A stretch of DNA of 64,000 nt. It comes from Catenulispora sp. GP43 (GTDB taxonomy: Bacteria; Actinomycetota; Actinomycetes; Streptomycetales; Catenulisporaceae). The first letter of the stretch is position 1. Each line of letters starts with the position of its first letter. The notes beneath the pieces are model-generated. The model was not told the origin of the DNA and did not search any database. It saw only the letters and a program-made list of their open reading frames with translations. A program made the translations under genes and the position numbers. Below are positions 50,999-61,735 of the stretch, piece by piece. The stretch spans positions 1-64,000 of the forward strand of contig NZ_JBGCCT010000003.1 of the NCBI RefSeq assembly GCF_041260665.1, in the 5' to 3' direction.

Positions 50999-51430
50999 GT
51001 GATCACCGCCGAGACCCCCGCCCCCACTCCCGCCGACGCCCCCGGCGCGGCCCCCGAACGCGCGGCGCTGGCCGGTGCGATCGACGCCCAGGCGCGCCGC
51101 ATGGACCAGCTTTCCGCCGCGATCGTGCGGGCCACGGCGCAGGTGACGTGGTCCGGCCGGGCGGCCGAGCGCTTCCGGGCCCGGGCCGCCGAGCGGGCGC
51201 GGGAGTGTCTGCAGATGGCGGTGGCGCTGCGCGCGTCGGCCGAGCGGGTGCACGCCGCGGAGACCGCGCCGCTCGCGGCGCACCCGGGGCAGGCCCGGAC
51301 GGAAGCGCAGGTCAGCGGCCACGCGCAGATCGTCGCTGGAATCACCGGCCTGGTCGGCACCCGGATGGGCGGCGATCCGATCGGCGCGGTCCCGGCACCG
51401 GGACCCGGCGAACCGGGGCCGCAGCGGTGA
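50999..51430 (+). CDS. WXG100-like small helical protein
   Basis: A 143-aa mostly helical protein with a WxG-type turn (TWSGRAAERFRARAAERARE) between two helices, as in WXG100/ESAT-6-like proteins. The C-terminal 40 residues are Gly/Pro-rich. Such proteins are substrates or chaperones of type VII secretion or N-terminal modules of toxins; no secretion genes are near. Its GTGA end overlaps the next gene, so the pair is coupled. The GTG start has no clear Shine-Dalgarno. Confidence 0.7.
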   Translation: MITAETPAPTPADAPGAAPERAALAGAIDAQARRMDQLSAAIVRATAQVTWSGRAAERFRARAAERARECLQMAVALRASAERVHAAETAPLAAHPGQARTEAQVSGHAQIVAGITGLVGTRMGGDPIGAVPAPGPGEPGPQR

Positions 51431-52389
51431 GCCACACGGCGCCGGAAGGCGCCAGCTTCTACGCGCTCGGACCGGAATTCGAGTGGCTGGCCTCCGCCTG
51501 GGACGGCTTCGCCCGCGAGCTGGCCGAGATCAGCAGCACCCTGCGGCACATCGTCGAGGCGGCGACAGCGGATCCGCAACTGGCCGCCGAGTCCTCGGGG
51601 CTCGCGGCCCTGGAGTCGGCGACCGACAGGCTGGTCCGCGAACTTGTCGACGACGCCGCCCGCATCCGCCACACCCAGGCGACCTACGAGCATGCCGACG
51701 ACACGGTCCACGCCGCGGTACCCCCGGTACACACGTCGGCGCAGATGCCGCCGGGCCACGCTCCGGGGGCGGACGTCCCGGTGTTCGGCGCCGGCATCGT
51801 GACCGGGCATCAGAGCGCCGCCGGCCCGGACGGCGCGGGGTACGCGGGGTACGCGGGGTACGCGGGGTACGCCGGGTGCCCGGACACGCCCGCATACCCC
51901 CCCGGGGCCGCTCCCGCTCCCGTACCCGACGGCTCAGGCCTCTGGCACCCGGCCGTCTCCCAGGACCTCTCCGAGACCGCCCTCGGCACCCTCAGCCGCC
52001 TCCGCCGCGAGATGATCGCCCGCGCCGAACACTGGGTCGGGCAACACGTTCCTTACAACCAGGGCGCCTGGCACGAGGGCTACCGCACCGACTGCGCCGG
52101 CTACGTCTCCATGTGCTGGGGACTGCGGGACTCCCTGGTCACCTCGACCATGCCGCAGGTCGCGCACCGGATCAGCAAAGAGGACCTGCGGGCCGGGGAC
52201 ATCCTGCTGAACACGGACGTCGCCACTGGCCACGTCATCCTCTTCGACCGCTGGGCCGACTACGCGCACAACTCCTATGTGGGCTACGAACTGTGCCCCC
52301 AGGGGACGCTGCACCATGTGATCCCGTACGCGTACTACAACGGGTTCGGCGTATACGAGCCCTACCGCTACAACAATGCAGGTGACTGA
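51427..52389 (+). CDS. NlpC/P60-fold protein with helical N-terminus
   Basis: A 320-aa protein: an N-terminal helical domain (about residues 10-100), a Pro/Gly linker with four GYA repeats, and a C-terminal NlpC/P60-like papain fold with Cys223 (TDCAGYVSM) and His269 (TGHVILFD). The family cleaves peptidoglycan peptides or acts as an amidase. There is no signal peptide, so export by another route or a cytosolic role must be considered. It is coupled to the WXG100-like gene by GTGA. Confidence 0.78.
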   Translation: MSHTAPEGASFYALGPEFEWLASAWDGFARELAEISSTLRHIVEAATADPQLAAESSGLAALESATDRLVRELVDDAARIRHTQATYEHADDTVHAAVPPVHTSAQMPPGHAPGADVPVFGAGIVTGHQSAAGPDGAGYAGYAGYAGYAGCPDTPAYPPGAAPAPVPDGSGLWHPAVSQDLSETALGTLSRLRREMIARAEHWVGQHVPYNQGAWHEGYRTDCAGYVSMCWGLRDSLVTSTMPQVAHRISKEDLRAGDILLNTDVATGHVILFDRWADYAHNSYVGYELCPQGTLHHVIPYAYYNGFGVYEPYRYNNAGD

Positions 52390-52420
52390 GGAGCGTTGGC
52401 GCCCTTAGCGTGGACGCACT

Positions 52421-53233
<813 letters not shown>

Positions 53234-53381
53234 GGCCTCAAGCGACCCGCTTCAGCCTCGACATGACCACCGCCTCGCGCCTCAGCCTGATGAAGGCCAC
53301 GGCGTCATCCAGCACATACACCCACGGCAGCACGGAGGCCACGCACCCGCCGAGCGCGAGCCAGACCTTGCAGCTGAACCA

Positions 53382-53417
53382 GGCGGGGCCGCCCCGGAAA
53401 ACCGGAGCGGCCCCGCC
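53382..53417. terminator. bidirectional terminator hairpin
   Basis: GGCGGGGCCGC (53382-53392) pairs with GCGGCCCCGCC (53407-53417), and inside it CCGG pairs with CCGG after one mismatch, around loop AAAA. It sits between convergent genes. The rest of 53234-53438 shows an open minus-strand frame without a good start. Confidence 0.8.
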
Positions 53418-53438
53418 ACCGCCTGTCAGGCCCTCGCG

Positions 53439-56036
53439 TCACCCCTCGCGGGACACCGTCGCCACCTCACCGCCGTGCGCCGTCCGCCCCGCCGAACCTG
53501 CCGGGGCACCGGCCGGCGCGGAACCAGTCGCACCGCTCTTCGTGTCAGCCTTCGTCCCGACCCCGGCCGGCGTCTCGGCGCCCGCCGCGAACGCGCCGCC
53601 GACGCGCACGTGCCCCGGTAGTCCGATCACCCCGGCGACCTGCTGAGCGATCGTGTTCGGCAGCGCCACGGTGCCGCCCATCAGGAACGCGTCGTACAAG
53701 CTCGCCGACTGACCGTGCAGGTACGACAGCATCGCCGGGCTGACGCCGGTGGGCGCCGTCAGCAGCAGCGGGCCGCCGCGCAGGCCGATCATCGCGCCGC
53801 CGGACAGGGCGTCCGGCCAGGTGGCACCGGTGGCCAGGGCCACGTTGGAGTTCGCGGCGAAGAAGTCCTGCGCGACCATCAGGGACGTCGAGTACCGGTC
53901 CGCGCCGGCCAGCTTGCGCCGCGAGATCTCCGACGGCCAGGCCGGCATCTTGCCGCTCTGGTAGGCCGAGATCAGGGCCGCGTCGCCCGGTCCGCCGATG
54001 GTGACCAGTTCGGTGCCGCCGGCCGTGTCCGGGTCCGGGTTCAGCGTCTTGAGGTAGTCCAAGGTCTCCTTCGGCATGGCCCCGCCGTCGGTCAGCAGCA
54101 CCGGTTCGCCGGTCGCGCCGGCGGCCAGCGCGTCCGGGAACTGCGCGCCGGTCGCGATCATCACCATGCCCGGGCGCGGGTTGATCTGCTTGGCGATGGC
54201 GACCGCCGTGCCGTAGCGGGTCTGCCCGGCCAGCCGCACCACCGTGTAGTGCGACAGCGCCGAGGCCACCGCCGGCGACAGCGCCTGCGTCCCGCCGAGC
54301 AGATACACCTTCCCGCCGGGCGCCAGCACGCGCGAGATCTCCGCCTTCACCGCCGGGTCCAGGCCCGCCGAGCCGGTGATCAGCAACGGTGCGTCAGTGC
54401 GGACGGCCAGCGCCGAGCCGCCGAGCGCGTCGGCGAAGGTGTCGCTGCGCGCGAGCACGACCGCCCCGGCCGGGATGCGGCCGTCGGCGGCGCCGTGGTT
54501 CGCGAAGTTCAGCTGTGAGGCCGCGATCGCGGTCCCGACGCGGTCGGCGCCCCACTCTCGCAGGACGTGGGAGTCGAGGACCGGCGGTGTGAAGTCCGGG
54601 TCGTCGGCGTCGGGGATGCTGCCGACCGGAGTACCGCCGGCCGCCGGGATCTCGAGGATCTCGTGGAAGGTCTCGTTGGCGTACGCGAGGTATTTCCCGT
54701 CCGGCGACCACGCGGGCTTGCTCGCGCCGTTCGGGTCGTGCGACACCTGGGTGACCCCGCTGCCGTCGGCGTTCGCGGTGAAGATCTGCGCGATGCCGCT
54801 GCCGTCCGGCCGCACGAAGGCGATCTTCGACACGTCGGGCGAATACGCCGGCTGCGAAGAGTTCGGGATCAGCTGGCTCGCGCCGCTTCCAGTGAGGCGG
54901 TACGTCGAGTGCGCGTCGCCGGTGACGCACTCGTAGATCAGCGACCCGTCCGCTTCGAAGCTCGGGCTGTGCTCCTGCTGGCAGGCGGGGCCGGTCGGGA
55001 GGCGGTAGGCGTGGCCGGCCGTGGTCCCGTCGGTGTTCTCCGAGACCAGGTTCGCCACAGCGCCGCCGTCGCCTTGTACGAACACGACGAGGGAACCGTC
55101 CCAGCTCACCGCCGGCTCGCTGTCCTTGGTCCGCACCCCGGGCACCCCGGACACCTCGGTCAGCGGCGCGGCACCGCTGCCGTCCGGATGCACCGTCGAC
55201 AGGCCCGGGTCTGAGCTGTACAGCAGCCGCGTCCCCAGCGGGTTCCACGCCGTGCGGCCCTCGGACTCGGAGGAGACGGTCGCGAGCCGGGGCCCGTCCA
55301 CGGCCCCGGCCGGCGCGGCGATGATCGACGTCCCGCGCCGGAACGTCAGCGGCGCGACGGTGCCCTGGCCGGCGGGCAGCGGCTGCCCGGTCGGCGCGCC
55401 GGGCGGGACCGGGCCGGTCTCGTTGAAGCGGAACAGGCCGCGGGTCGCCGGGCCGCCGTGGCAGGACTGGCTGAACTCCAACTCCATGCTGGCGACCTGG
55501 CTGTTGGGACCGTTGGTCCAGGTCAGGTCGTCGATCTTGACCGTGCCCTTGTCGTCCTCGGCGCCGATCTCGTCGCTCGGGCGCCCGCACGGCCCGGTGT
55601 TGAACTGGCTGAAGTAGAACCAGGGCTGGGTACCGCCGCCGTAGACGATGCCCTCGGTGTTCGTGTACGTCTGCCCGACGGCCCACTGCTGCCCGGACGG
55701 CATGTGGAACGAGAACCCGAACGAGGTCGGGTCCGAGGTCTCGCCGTTGTGGATCGACTGGAAGCTGATGTCGGACGACGGCGGAATACCCCCGCCGTTC
55801 AGGTCGGCATTGGCCGTCATCGCGTACGCGGAGCCTTGCTCCACCCCGGTGAACCCGCCGGTGACCATGTCCCCGGCCTGGCCCTCGACCACCAACTCCG
55901 TCGCGGGTGCCGCGGCAGCCGCGGCGGTCCCCTTCGGTGCGGCAGTCGCGGCCTGAGCCGACATCGCGGTGTAAGGCGCCGCCCCCAGAACAGCCAAGGC
56001 CCCCACAGCCAAGACCGACAATCTCTGCGCGCGCAT
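53439..56036 (-). CDS. secreted protein with PD40 propeller and cell-wall-binding repeats
   Basis: An 865-aa exported protein. A signal peptide (MRAQRLSVLAVGALAVLGAA) is followed by a region without a named fold (about 40-220), TolB-like PD40 propeller blades (for example AYSPDVSKIAFVRPDGSG and PAWSPDGKYLAYANE), and at the C-terminus three cell-wall-binding repeat 2 modules (LARSDTFADALGGSALAV, LAGQTRYGTAVAIAKQI, ATGATWPDALSGGAMIG). The last type anchors Gram-positive surface proteins. The propeller may bind a ligand or partner. GGGGAGGG precedes the ATG, and TATAAC at 56092-56087 is a likely -10 element. Confidence 0.88.
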   Translation of the reverse strand: MRAQRLSVLAVGALAVLGAAPYTAMSAQAATAAPKGTAAAAAAPATELVVEGQAGDMVTGGFTGVEQGSAYAMTANADLNGGGIPPSSDISFQSIHNGETSDPTSFGFSFHMPSGQQWAVGQTYTNTEGIVYGGGTQPWFYFSQFNTGPCGRPSDEIGAEDDKGTVKIDDLTWTNGPNSQVASMELEFSQSCHGGPATRGLFRFNETGPVPPGAPTGQPLPAGQGTVAPLTFRRGTSIIAAPAGAVDGPRLATVSSESEGRTAWNPLGTRLLYSSDPGLSTVHPDGSGAAPLTEVSGVPGVRTKDSEPAVSWDGSLVVFVQGDGGAVANLVSENTDGTTAGHAYRLPTGPACQQEHSPSFEADGSLIYECVTGDAHSTYRLTGSGASQLIPNSSQPAYSPDVSKIAFVRPDGSGIAQIFTANADGSGVTQVSHDPNGASKPAWSPDGKYLAYANETFHEILEIPAAGGTPVGSIPDADDPDFTPPVLDSHVLREWGADRVGTAIAASQLNFANHGAADGRIPAGAVVLARSDTFADALGGSALAVRTDAPLLITGSAGLDPAVKAEISRVLAPGGKVYLLGGTQALSPAVASALSHYTVVRLAGQTRYGTAVAIAKQINPRPGMVMIATGAQFPDALAAGATGEPVLLTDGGAMPKETLDYLKTLNPDPDTAGGTELVTIGGPGDAALISAYQSGKMPAWPSEISRRKLAGADRYSTSLMVAQDFFAANSNVALATGATWPDALSGGAMIGLRGGPLLLTAPTGVSPAMLSYLHGQSASLYDAFLMGGTVALPNTIAQQVAGVIGLPGHVRVGGAFAAGAETPAGVGTKADTKSGATGSAPAGAPAGSAGRTAHGGEVATVSREG

Positions 56037-56096
56037 AGGCGCACCCTCCCCAGGTGAGAATGACGAGCCGAGAGTTTTTCGTGAACGTTATAGCGA

Positions 56097-56123
56097 AAGG
56101 ACCCCTGCTGAGCAGGGGTCCTT
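56097..56123 (-). terminator. terminator of the purSQL operon
   Basis: AAGGACCCCTGC (56097-56108) and GCAGGGGTCCTT (56112-56123) form a perfect 12-bp stem with loop TGA, 33 bases past the purL stop. Confidence 0.8.
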
Positions 56124-56155
56124 AGGCGTATCTTCCTACGTCAGGCGTCTACCGA

Positions 56156-58519
56156 TCAGGCGTCGACCACCGAGTGCCCGAACAGCTTCCGGAACGGTGC
56201 CTCGTGCGCCGCCCGCAGCTCGGCCAGCGGCACCGTGAACTGCCCCTGCACCTCCAGGGAGTCCCCGTCCACGACGCCCACGCGCGCCACGGGCAGCCCG
56301 CGCGCCACGCACATGTCGGTGAACCGCAGTTCCTCGCTGCGCGGCACCGCGACCAGCGCGCGCCCCGCCGACTCCGAGAACAGGGCGACGAACGGGTCCA
56401 GCGTGCCGCCCTCGGCGTCCGTCTCCGGCAGGACCAGGCGGGCGCCGTGGCCGCCGCGCAGGCAGCCCTCCACGACCGCCTGGGCCAGGCCGCCGTCGGA
56501 CAGGTCGTGCGCCGCCGAGAGCATGCCGTCGCGCGAGCCGGCGATCAGCACCTCGCCGAGCACCTTCTCGCGGCGCAGGTCCAGGCGCGGGGGCAGGCCG
56601 CCGAGGTGGCCGTGGACCTCGTGGGCCCACTCCGAGCCGCCGAACTCGTCGCGGGTGTCGCCGAGCAGCAGCAGGATCTCGCCCTCGCGCTCGAAGGCGC
56701 CGCGGGTGCGGCGGTCGACGTCGTCGATCACCCCGAGCACGCCGACCACCGGGGTCGGGTGGATGTTCACGTCGCCGGTCTGGTTGTAGAACGACACGTT
56801 GCCGCCGGTGACCGGGGTCCCCAGCTCCAGGCAGGCGTCGGCCAGACCGCGGCAGGCCTCGGCGAACTGCCACATGACGTCCGGGTCCTCCGGCGAGCCG
56901 AAGTTCAGGCAGTCGGTGACGGCCAGCGGCTTGGCGCCGGTGGCCGCCACGTTGCGGTAGGCCTCGGCCAGCGCCAGCTGCGCGCCCTGGTAGGGGTCGA
57001 GCTTGGTGAACCGGCCGTTGCCGTCGGTGGACAGCGCCACGCCGAGGGTGGTGCCCGGCAGCGCGGCGTCCAGCCGGACCATCCCGGAGTCCTCGCCGTG
57101 CCCGAGGACCGTGTTGCCCTGGACGCGGTGGTCGTACTGCTCCACGGCCCAGGTCTTGTCCGCCAGGTTCGGCGAGCCGACCAGCCGGAGCAGGGTCTCG
57201 CGCAGCTCCTCGGCTCCTCCCGGGCGCTTGAGGCGCTCGGCGGTCGGCACGTCGGCCTGCAGCGCGTCCTGCCACTCCGGACGCGCGAACGGCCGGTTGT
57301 ACACCGGGCCCTCGTGCGCCAGGGTCCGCGGCGGCACGTCCACGATCAGCTCGCCGTGCCACCACATGCGCAGCCGGCCGGTATCGGTGACCTCGCCGAG
57401 CGCGGTGGCGGTGACGTCCCACTTGTCGCAGACCGCCAGGAACGCCTCGACCTTGGCCGGTTCGACCACGGCCATCATCCGCTCCTGCGACTCCGACATG
57501 AGGACTTCCTCAGGGGTCAGCGTCGAGTCGCGCAGCGGCGCGGCGTCCAGCCGCACGTCCATGCCGCCGGTGCCGGCCGCGGCCAGCTCGGTGGTGGAGC
57601 AGGTGAGCCCGGCCGCGCCCAGGTCCTGGATGCCCACGACCAGGTCGGCCGCGAAGATCTCCAGGCAGCACTCGATGAGCACCTTCTCCATGAACGGGTC
57701 GCCGACCTGCACGCTGGGGCGCTTGGCCGGGCCGTCCTCGTCGAAGGTGGCGCTGGCCAGCACCGAGGCGCCGCCGATGCCGTCGCCGCCGGTGCGGGCG
57801 CCGAACAGGATCACCTGGTTGCCCGGGCCCGGGGCCTTGGCCAGCTTGATCTCGTCGGCCCGCATGACCCCCACGCACAGCGCGTTGACCAGCGGGTTGC
57901 CCAGGTAGCAGGGGTCGAAGACGATCTCGCCGCCGATGTTCGGCACGCCCAGGCAGTTGCCGTAGCCGCCGATGCCGGCCACCACGCCGGGCAGCACCCG
58001 CGCGGTGTCCGGGGCGTCGGCCGGGCCGAAGCGCAGCGGGTCCATGACGCCGATCGGGCGGGCGCCCATGGTGAGGATGTCGCGGACGATGCCGCCGACC
58101 CCGGTCGCCGCGCCCTGGTAGGGCTCGACGTAGGAGGGGTGGTTGTGCGACTCGACCTTGAAGGTGACGGCCAGGCCCTCGCCGACGTCCACGACGCCGG
58201 CGTTCTCGCCCGGGCCGACCAGCAGCGCGGCGGTCTTCGGGGCCTTCTCGCCGAACTGCTTCAGGTGCACCCGGGAGGACTTGTACGAGCAGTGCTCGGA
58301 CCACATGACCGAGTACATGGCCAGCTCCGAGGAGCTGGGACGGCGGCCCAGGATCTCGCGGACGCGCAGGTACTCGTCCTCGGTCATGCCGAGTTCGCGG
58401 TACGGCTGCTTCACGTCCGGCGTCTCAGAGGCCTTCGCGACGGTGTCGAAAGCGACGGCGGTGTCCACGAAGACGTCCGTCGTGTCGAACACGTTCTCGG
58501 AGGAGTTGCCGGTGCTCAT
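56156..58519 (-). CDS. purL: phosphoribosylformylglycinamidine synthase subunit PurL
   Basis: A 787-aa small-type PurL, which works with PurQ and PurS to convert FGAR, glutamine and ATP to FGAM. Signatures are [20 protein letters not shown] in the N-terminal half, [17 protein letters not shown] in the C-terminal half and [16 protein letters not shown]. The ATG at 58519 overlaps the purQ stop (ATGA), so expression is coupled. An upstream-extended frame is only purQ read in another frame. Confidence 0.96.
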   Translation of the reverse strand: MSTGNSSENVFDTTDVFVDTAVAFDTVAKASETPDVKQPYRELGMTEDEYLRVREILGRRPSSSELAMYSVMWSEHCSYKSSRVHLKQFGEKAPKTAALLVGPGENAGVVDVGEGLAVTFKVESHNHPSYVEPYQGAATGVGGIVRDILTMGARPIGVMDPLRFGPADAPDTARVLPGVVAGIGGYGNCLGVPNIGGEIVFDPCYLGNPLVNALCVGVMRADEIKLAKAPGPGNQVILFGARTGGDGIGGASVLASATFDEDGPAKRPSVQVGDPFMEKVLIECCLEIFAADLVVGIQDLGAAGLTCSTTELAAAGTGGMDVRLDAAPLRDSTLTPEEVLMSESQERMMAVVEPAKVEAFLAVCDKWDVTATALGEVTDTGRLRMWWHGELIVDVPPRTLAHEGPVYNRPFARPEWQDALQADVPTAERLKRPGGAEELRETLLRLVGSPNLADKTWAVEQYDHRVQGNTVLGHGEDSGMVRLDAALPGTTLGVALSTDGNGRFTKLDPYQGAQLALAEAYRNVAATGAKPLAVTDCLNFGSPEDPDVMWQFAEACRGLADACLELGTPVTGGNVSFYNQTGDVNIHPTPVVGVLGVIDDVDRRTRGAFEREGEILLLLGDTRDEFGGSEWAHEVHGHLGGLPPRLDLRREKVLGEVLIAGSRDGMLSAAHDLSDGGLAQAVVEGCLRGGHGARLVLPETDAEGGTLDPFVALFSESAGRALVAVPRSEELRFTDMCVARGLPVARVGVVDGDSLEVQGQFTVPLAELRAAHEAPFRKLFGHSVVDA

Positions 58520-59202
58520 GCGGAAACCAAGCTCTTGAGGATCGAGGTGAAGAACGGCAGGCCGTCGGTGCCCGGACCCGGGTGGGGGCCGGTCAGGTCG
58601 TCGATGGCGTACTCGGGGTGCGGCATCAGGCCGACCACGTTGCCGGCGGCGTTGGTGATGCCGGCGATGTCGCGCGCGGCGCCGTTCGGGTTGGCGGTGT
58701 AGCGCGCCAGCACCCGGCCCTCGGCCTCCAGCGCGTCGAGCGTGTGCTCGTCGGCGACGAAGCGGCCGTCCATGTTCTTGATCGGGATGACCGCCTCGGC
58801 GCCGGCCTCGTAGTCCGAGGTCCACGCGGTGCGGTTGTTCTCGATCCGCAGGGTGACGTCGCGGTTGATGAAGTGCAGGTCGCCGTTGCGGATCATCGCG
58901 CCTTCCAGCAGGTGCGCCTCGCACAGGACCTGGAAGCCGTTGCAGATGCCCAGGACCGGCAGGCCGCCGCGGGCGGCGTCGATGATCGTGTCCATCACCG
59001 GGGAGAACCGGGCGATGGCGCCGGCGCGCAGGTAGTCGCCGTAGGAGAAGCCACCGGGCAGCACGACCGCGTCCACCTGGTGCAGGTCCTGCTCCTTGTG
59101 CCACAGCGCCACCGGCTCGGCCCCGACCGCCGCCGCGGCGCGCAGCGCCTGCTGGTCGTCCAGGGTCCCGGGGAAGGTGACGACGCCGATGCGCGCGGGC
59201 AT
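58516..59202 (-). CDS. purQ: phosphoribosylformylglycinamidine synthase subunit PurQ
   Basis: A 228-aa glutamine amidotransferase subunit that delivers ammonia to PurL. The nucleophile Cys is in [10 protein letters not shown], and the His/Glu of the triad in MPHPEYAID. The opening [14 protein letters not shown] is typical. Its ATG shares one base with the purS stop (TGATG), and its stop overlaps purL. Confidence 0.96.
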   Translation of the reverse strand: MPARIGVVTFPGTLDDQQALRAAAAVGAEPVALWHKEQDLHQVDAVVLPGGFSYGDYLRAGAIARFSPVMDTIIDAARGGLPVLGICNGFQVLCEAHLLEGAMIRNGDLHFINRDVTLRIENNRTAWTSDYEAGAEAVIPIKNMDGRFVADEHTLDALEAEGRVLARYTANPNGAARDIAGITNAAGNVVGLMPHPEYAIDDLTGPHPGPGTDGLPFFTSILKSLVSA

Positions 59203-59465
59203 CAGGCGTTCTCGACGTCGGACGACAGCACCGTGACCTTGAAGTCCTCGATCACGGTGTTGGCGAGCAGCTTCTCGGCCATCTGCTCGGCGGTGGCCCG
59301 CAGGGTGGCCGGGTCGGCGTCCGCGAGCTCCAGCTCGAAGCGCTTGCCCTGGCGGACGTTGGTGACGGAGTCGAAGCCCATGCGAGGCAGTGCGCGCTGC
59401 ACCGCCTGGCCCTGGGGGTCGAGGATCTCGGGCTTGAGCATGACGTCGACGAGGACGCGGGCCAC
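59202..59465 (-). CDS. purS: phosphoribosylformylglycinamidine synthase subunit PurS
   Basis: An 87-aa PurS that bridges PurL and PurQ in the FGAM synthase complex. It starts at GTG 59465 with GGGAGAACCC upstream, giving [20 protein letters not shown], the family N-terminus. An ATG at 59495 is further upstream and less likely. First gene of the purS-purQ-purL operon. Confidence 0.94.
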   Translation of the reverse strand: MARVLVDVMLKPEILDPQGQAVQRALPRMGFDSVTNVRQGKRFELELADADPATLRATAEQMAEKLLANTVIEDFKVTVLSSDVENA

Positions 59466-59508
59466 GGGTTCTCCCATTCGCTTCAGCCGCGGCACGTCCG
59501 CGCCGGGG

Positions 59509-60720
59509 CTATTGGGTGGCGGTGATCCCCAGTCTACCGGCGGTTATGTGTGCTTCCGCCCGGCCGAGGAGCAGCTCGCCGGAGGCCGCGCCGCGCGCCG
59601 TGCGGACCGCCGTGACGGCCCACGCGCCGACCAGCAGCACATACAGCGCGCAGGCGAGCCAGGCGTACGCGGCCAGACCGGTGTGCCGCCACAGCCCCGT
59701 GGCCCCGGTCACACAGGTCCCCACCGGGAAGGTGAACGCCCACCAGGTCATCGCGAACGGCAGACCGCGCTTGGCCACGTCCGCGACCACCAGCAGCGCC
59801 ATGAGCAGCCAGATCATCGCGAAGCCCAGCACCGGCACGCCGTAGATCACGGCGAACGGCTTCAGGGCGGCCGCCAGCTGCGGGCTGACGGCACCGTGCG
59901 CGACGTCGGCTAGGTTGTTCACCGCGGTCACCGACTGCCCGAGCGGGCCGAGGACCAGGAACAGGCCGGGGGCCGCGATGGCCGCCCCGACCTTGTGGTG
60001 CACCAGCTTGGCGAAGACCACCGGCAGGATGATCATCGTCGCCAGCAGGCTGATGCCGAACATCGCGTAGCAGCCCAGCAGCATCGTCTCGCGCGCCTGG
60101 CCGGCCGCCAGGTGCGGGATCAGCTGCGGACCGGTCGCGGCCGAGACCATCGGCGCGACGATCGCCAGCAGCCAGGCCGGAGCGGCACTGCCCTCGGGCA
60201 GCTCGTGCCGGGTCATCATCAGGTACGGGACCACGACCGTGGTGGCCAGGCCGACCAGGGTGCCGGCCAGCCACAGCGTCCAGGCCAGGCCGAGCGCCGC
60301 GCCGGTGCCGATCCACGCCCGGCCGACGATCATCGTCCCGGCCGAGACCGCGGTCAGCGCCATCGACAGGCAGCCGTAGAACGGGGCGACGGCGGGGTCG
60401 AGGATGTCGCGGCGGGCCTGGTCGGCGTGCCAGCGCCAGTGCGCGGCCCGGGCCGCCAGGACCACCGCGAGCCAGAGCGCGGCCAGCGCCCAGACCGCGG
60501 TGGCGGCCGCGCGGGGGACGCCGCGCTCGAACCCCGGCAGCCCCGCGCCGGCGTTGGCGATGATCGCCGTGCCCATGACGGAGGCGTACCAGTTCGGTCC
60601 GACGCGGCGGAAGACGTCGCGCGCGGCGACGCCGGACCATCGGGAGGCCGGTCCGGCGCCGCGGGGGCGGTGGGCCGTCGGGGAGACCGGAGTCGTCGAC
60701 GTCACCGGAAGCTGGATCAT
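59509..60720 (-). CDS. TDT family (TehA/SLAC1-like) transporter
   Basis: A 403-aa membrane protein with about ten helices. It opens FRRVGPNWYASVMGTAIIAN, the TehA/SLAC1 signature, and ends in a helix-rich C-terminus. Relatives are dicarboxylate, sulfite or anion channels and tellurite-resistance proteins. ATG 60720 has GGAGG eight bases upstream; ATG 60729 is also possible. It interrupts the purine genes between purC and purS, and a 23-base palindrome lies 63 bases before its start. Confidence 0.87.
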   Translation of the reverse strand: MIQLPVTSTTPVSPTAHRPRGAGPASRWSGVAARDVFRRVGPNWYASVMGTAIIANAGAGLPGFERGVPRAAATAVWALAALWLAVVLAARAAHWRWHADQARRDILDPAVAPFYGCLSMALTAVSAGTMIVGRAWIGTGAALGLAWTLWLAGTLVGLATTVVVPYLMMTRHELPEGSAAPAWLLAIVAPMVSAATGPQLIPHLAAGQARETMLLGCYAMFGISLLATMIILPVVFAKLVHHKVGAAIAAPGLFLVLGPLGQSVTAVNNLADVAHGAVSPQLAAALKPFAVIYGVPVLGFAMIWLLMALLVVADVAKRGLPFAMTWWAFTFPVGTCVTGATGLWRHTGLAAYAWLACALYVLLVGAWAVTAVRTARGAASGELLLGRAEAHITAGRLGITATQ

Positions 60721-60782
60721 GTGTGCCATGCCTCCAGCCTCGCCCGCGGCGGCCGGCCGGACTAGACCCCAACTGGGCATGA

Positions 60783-60805
60783 GGTCATAGAGGTCCTCTA
60801 TGACC
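60783..60805. promoter_or_regulatory. 23-base palindrome upstream of the TDT gene
   Basis: GGTCATAGAGG (60783-60793) and CCTCTATGACC (60795-60805) are perfect 11-base arms with a single central T. A one-base centre is poor for an RNA hairpin, so an operator is more likely than a purC terminator. No regulator gene is adjacent. Confidence 0.6.
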
Positions 60806-60826
60806 CGATGCCGTGGCCAGCGGCTT

Positions 60827-61714
60827 CTAGTCGAACTTCACTCCGGTGAGCCGTTCGTAGGCCTCGACGTAGCGGGCCCGGGTGGCCTGCACGACCTCCT
60901 CCGGCAGGGCCGGCGGCGGGGTGTCGGACGCGCGGTCCCAGCCCGAGGCCGGGGAGCTGAGCCAGTCGCGCACGAACTGCTTGTCGAAGGACGGCTGCGC
61001 ACGGCCCGGCTTCCACTCGTCGGCCGGCCAGAAGCGGGACGAGTCCGGGGTCAGCACCTCGTCGGCCAGGACCAGGGTCCCGCCGCGCAGCCGCCCGAAC
61101 TCGAACTTGGTGTCGGCCAGGATGATTCCGCGCTCCTCGGCGATCTCGCGGGCCCGCGAGTAGACGGCCAGCGTCACGTCCTTCAGATGCGCGGCCAGCT
61201 CCGGGTCGGCGATCCGCTCGGCCATCTCGTCGAAGGTGACGTTCTCGTCGTGCTCCCCGATCTCGGCCTTCATCGCCGGGGTGAAGATCGGCCGGTCCAG
61301 CCGGGAGCCGTCGACCAGACCGGGGGGCAGCGGCACGCCGTTCGCGGTCCGGTTCCGCTCGTACTCGGCGAGCCCGGAGCCGGTCAGGTAGCCGCGCGCC
61401 ACGCACTCCACCGGGATCATGGCCAGCTTGCGGCAGAGCATCGAGCGGCCCCGCAGCTCCTCCTTGTAGGGCGCGAGCTCGGCCGGGAACTCGTCCACGT
61501 CGGCGCTGATCACATGGTTCGGCACCAGGTCGGCGAGCTGCCTGAACCACCACATCGACAGCTGGGTCAGGATCCGGCCCTTGTCCGGGATCTCTTGCTC
61601 CAGCACGAAGTCGTAGGCGGAGATCTTGTCGGAGGCGACGAGCAGGAGATCGTCGCCCACCGCGTACAGGTCGCGGATCTTGCCGCTGGCGAGGTGGTTC
61701 AGGCCGGTGATCAC
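60827..61714 (-). CDS. purC: SAICAR synthase
   Basis: A 295-aa phosphoribosylaminoimidazole-succinocarboxamide synthase, which joins CAIR and aspartate with ATP. Signatures are GKIRDLYAVGDDLLLVASDK, RYVEAYERLTG and PVECVARGYLTGSGLAEY. It is the longer actinobacterial/yeast-like form. The start is GTG 61714. It is separated from purS by the TDT gene. Confidence 0.95.
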   Translation of the reverse strand: MITGLNHLASGKIRDLYAVGDDLLLVASDKISAYDFVLEQEIPDKGRILTQLSMWWFRQLADLVPNHVISADVDEFPAELAPYKEELRGRSMLCRKLAMIPVECVARGYLTGSGLAEYERNRTANGVPLPPGLVDGSRLDRPIFTPAMKAEIGEHDENVTFDEMAERIADPELAAHLKDVTLAVYSRAREIAEERGIILADTKFEFGRLRGGTLVLADEVLTPDSSRFWPADEWKPGRAQPSFDKQFVRDWLSSPASGWDRASDTPPPALPEEVVQATRARYVEAYERLTGVKFD

Positions 61715-61735
61715 GCCCTGAAGCCTACCGGCGCT

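Noticed and set aside
53263-53646. Plus-strand ORF after the ART-like gene
   Set aside because: It overlaps a terminator and the end of the convergent gene, and its composition fits antisense of that region.
59534-60772. Second minus-strand ORF inside the TDT gene
   Set aside because: A long open frame from GC bias, rich in Arg/Gly/Pro with no membrane pattern; the other frame encodes a clear TehA-type protein.
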